Origin: UBA1794 sp031552405
GTDB lineage: Bacteria; Bacteroidota; Bacteroidia; Bacteroidales; Bacteroidaceae
Length of the DNA: 64,000 bases
Reading direction: 5' to 3'
Assembly (NCBI GenBank): GCA_031552405.1
Contig: JAVBMN010000003.1
Location: 31,856-95,855 of the forward strand
Below are positions 61,969 through 64,000 of this stretch, piece by piece; position 1 is the first letter of the stretch, and each line of letters starts with the position of its first letter. The notes below the pieces were generated by a model. That model was not told the DNA's origin, ran no database searches, and saw only the letters and a list, made by a program, of their open reading frames with translations. The translations under genes and the position numbers were made by a program.

Positions 61969-63111
61969 CTATTTCTTATTTTCATCTTCTTGATTTAACT
62001 CCCTTTCAATATCTTCAATAGATGGAAGTGAAGATTTAAAGTTCTCTGGAAGCAGTTTTGAGAATGTATATTCCGAAATGCCTATCGGTTGATTGCTGCT
62101 TTCCAATGAGTATTGGGCTTCAACATTGTCCTTTGTTTTACAGATAAGTAATCCAATTGTAGGATTATCTATATTCTTTTTTAGCTGATTATTAACTGCC
62201 GCTATATAAAAGCCAAGTTTACCTGTATGTTCTGGTTCAAACTCTCTAATCTTCAATTCCGCAACTATATAGCAACGCAAATCCAAGTGATAAAATAGCA
62301 AATCTATATTTCGCTGTCTATTTCCTACTTGTATAGGATATTGCCTTCCTACAAAAGCAAATCCTTGTCCAAGTTCTAACAGAAATGTTGTAATATTAGT
62401 TACTAAAGCGTCTTCTAACTCCTTTTCTTTATAATTCTCTGTTAATGTCAGAAAATCAAAGTTATATGGATCTTTTAGCGTTTCCTTTACCAGATCACTT
62501 TGAGAGTCAGGCAATAACCGGTCAAAGTTGTTTATGGATTTCCCTTGCGTCTGGTACAAGTCAGCATCTATAAAATTCATCAGCATAGCTCTGCTCCACC
62601 CATTCTTAATAGTCTTTTGAACATAGAACATGGCTTCAAGTACAGATTTGCATTTATCTATGATACATATTTGATGCCCCCAGGGAATTGAAAATAAAGG
62701 GTTATCCTTAAATTCGTCAACAGACTGTTGACGAATTTGAGCAGCCTCCTCTGCAGGTATTCGATGCTCCTCATTAGACTTCTCATATAATTCATCAACA
62801 ACTCGTTGACGAAATTGGATATCCTGCGAATAAAAGAGATAAAAGTACTTGCAGTATTTCAGGTTTGTCACAGAAAAGCCCTACATATCAGGGAATTCTG
62901 ATTTCAGTTCCTTACTCAAATTGTTATAGAATCCGCTTCCCCAAGTAGCATCCATTTGACGAGCAACTATATCATGCCCCAAATCCCAATATAGACATAA
63001 CAATTCAATATTTACTTTTATAGCAGCTCTTGCCTGACTCCTCCGTATACGAACTTTCAAATCAACCAGCCATTGCTTAAACTCCGAATCTTTACTCAAA
63101 TCAGTACTCAT
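61969..63111 (-). pseudogene. DUF1016/YhcG-type PDDEXK nuclease gene with in-frame amber stop
   Basis: Two open parts in the same frame: residues starting at ATG 63111 (MSTDLSKDSEFKQWLVDLKV, a DUF1016 N-terminal domain) up to FPDM, then TAG (62881-62883), then GFSVTNLKYCKYFYLFYS continuing to 61969. Relatives read 'FPDMKGFS', so an AAG-to-TAG change is the simplest event. The C-terminal half holds a PDDEXK-type nuclease (IDLLFYHLDLRCYIVAELKI). An ORF with a GTG start at 62871 could express that part alone. IS66 lies 98 nt beyond its 3' end. Confidence 0.85.
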
Positions 63112-63201
63112 AATGATGTTTTTCTTATTCAACAAAGCTACTACTTTTTCTGCATTAGTTCTCAAATTACTTAAAGAAAAAGAATCCGACCCTTATTCAT
63201 A

Positions 63202-64000
63202 TTACCTCCCTAATCTCCGGATATATCCCCCAATCCGAAACAATGGTGAAAACAGCGCCTCCCCCGGGAATAAGGAAAAGAAACGAACGCCCCTCTTCAC
63301 ATCGTGAGCAAGCAAATTCCAAAGCGTCCTCCAATATCCCCCCTGAGAAGCAAACGAATGATCACTCGCATCCTCCGCATGGTGACCAAAGTTGCCTCCA
63401 GACATCATCTCCTTGTACACCCGTTTCGCCATCTTAGAAAGTTCTTCCACTTCACCGCCTTGTATCACCATCTTTTCAAAAATCTCCCTCATCACTGCTT
63501 CCATCTTCACTAATCCTAACAACCGAAGCCCCCCCTCATAGCGATTATATTGCTCAATAGTCGCCTCTTCTTTTCCAAGCAGCCGCTCTCTAATCAACCA
63601 CCAATCACACAACTGCCTCCAACCCACTCCCTCCAAATGTAAATGACTCCGAAAATGAATCACCCCAAACAAAGCCTCAAACCAAGGAGGAGCCACCAGT
63701 ATCTCTTTCCCATTTATACTTCGAACTCGCAAATCCTTCGGAAACCACTCCCTTTCCAATCTTCGTAACTGCCACGCCAACCAGGGACAAAAGAACAATG
63801 CCACATACCGATGATTCTCCACCATCACTCCTTTATACATATACTCCACATGCTTCGTTGAACTCCCCACTCGCTCAAAACCATTCTCCTTACATTGCAT
63901 ATATCTTTCCAGTAGCCCGTAATATTTCCCCGCATACACATCTACATCCCCTGAGCTACGATGCAAAGGATTCCGATACAAAGCACCGGTACCCTGCCCC
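63202..64000 (-). CDS. Nucleotidyltransferase-like protein (NTP_transf_5 type), 5' end beyond window
   Basis: At least 266 aa; the frame runs off the right end. The visible N-terminus reads GQGTGALYRNPLHRSSGDVD, matching the 'KG...A..YP...R..GD.D' start of uncharacterised nucleotidyltransferase-like proteins (PF14907 type), with the acidic pair in GDVDVY. The rest contains HVEYMYKGVMVENHRY and FRSHLHLEGVGWRQLCDWWL, again typical. Often found in glycan or exopolysaccharide loci. Function unknown. Confidence 0.8.
   Translation of the reverse strand, partial: GQGTGALYRNPLHRSSGDVDVYAGKYYGLLERYMQCKENGFERVGSSTKHVEYMYKGVMVENHRYVALFFCPWLAWQLRRLEREWFPKDLRVRSINGKEILVAPPWFEALFGVIHFRSHLHLEGVGWRQLCDWWLIRERLLGKEEATIEQYNRYEGGLRLLGLVKMEAVMREIFEKMVIQGGEVEELSKMAKRVYKEMMSGGNFGHHAEDASDHSFASQGGYWRTLWNLLAHDVKRGVRFFSLFPGEALFSPLFRIGGYIRRLGR

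Noticed and set aside
62720..62815. Two palindromic GTTGACGAA-type words inside the nuclease pseudogene
   Set aside because: They code for similar peptide pieces (RQQSVDEF, RQRVVDEL); likely a coding effect, not a regulatory element.

Overview
The window looks like chromosomal DNA of a gut-type Bacteroidales bacterium (Bacteroides or a close relative). Reasons seen in the sequence: many promoters fit the Bacteroidetes pattern TTTG - 19 to 21 nt - TAnnTTTG; Shine-Dalgarno sequences are weak; SecA is long (1099 aa) with a SEC-C tail; there is a DUF4836-type lipoprotein and a DUF4105 protein; and tyrosine ammonia-lyase, LptC, LolA and outer-membrane proteins have Bacteroidetes-like forms. No rRNA, tRNA or CRISPR array was seen.

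Layout. (1) 1-5.1 kb: a partial lipoprotein, RsmE, a DUF151/UVR protein, a candidate small RNA, a striking four-unit 22-bp palindrome array upstream of a YkgJ-type Cys-cluster protein, and two tandem AraC regulators. (2) 5.2-31.1 kb: an outer-membrane barrel gene, then one leftward 25-gene operon driven by a well-matched promoter at 31034-31065. It is an aryl-polyene (APE)-like type II polyketide cluster: tyrosine ammonia-lyase, ketoreductase, three active ketosynthases, a chain-length-factor-like and a truncated ketosynthase, two acyl carrier proteins, two half-site dehydratases, thioesterase, LolA-like carrier, glycosyltransferase, and an MMPL exporter fused to an acyltransferase and half a methyltransferase. 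Unusual additions are two B12-type radical SAM proteins, two tandem CrtI-type FAD oxidoreductases, two further acyltransferases, a PaaK-type ligase, an esterase and an unknown 123-aa protein. (3) 31.2-36.6 kb: Fe-alcohol dehydrogenase, LepA, an acyl-CoA synthetase and its XRE-cupin regulator. (4) 36.6-38 kb: nested inverted repeats (REPIN-like) and a YgbA_NO protein. (5) 38-50.6 kb: glutathione peroxidase, ferredoxin / His-rich membrane protein / ECF sigma operon, sirtuin, acyltransferase 3, AguB, AspS, SecA, a degenerate alkaline-phosphatase-fold protein and DUF4105. (6) 50.8-57.6 kb rightward: CoaX, OMP, LptC, CNNM transporter, PpiD-like foldase, small acidic protein. (7) 57.6-64 kb accessory: an AAA ATPase with an inverted-repeat operator in its promoter, an intact IS66 element with target duplication, a PDDEXK nuclease gene broken by one amber codon, and a nucleotidyltransferase-like gene running off the end.

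How the cluster likely works (inference): p-coumarate from tyrosine is activated, loaded on an ACP, extended by ketosynthase/CLF, ketoreductase and dehydratase cycles without an enoyl reductase to give a conjugated polyene, acylated onto a lipid and moved to the outer membrane by the MMPL and LolA-like proteins. The radical SAM and CrtI-like enzymes suggest a modified or second product that I cannot assign from sequence alone.
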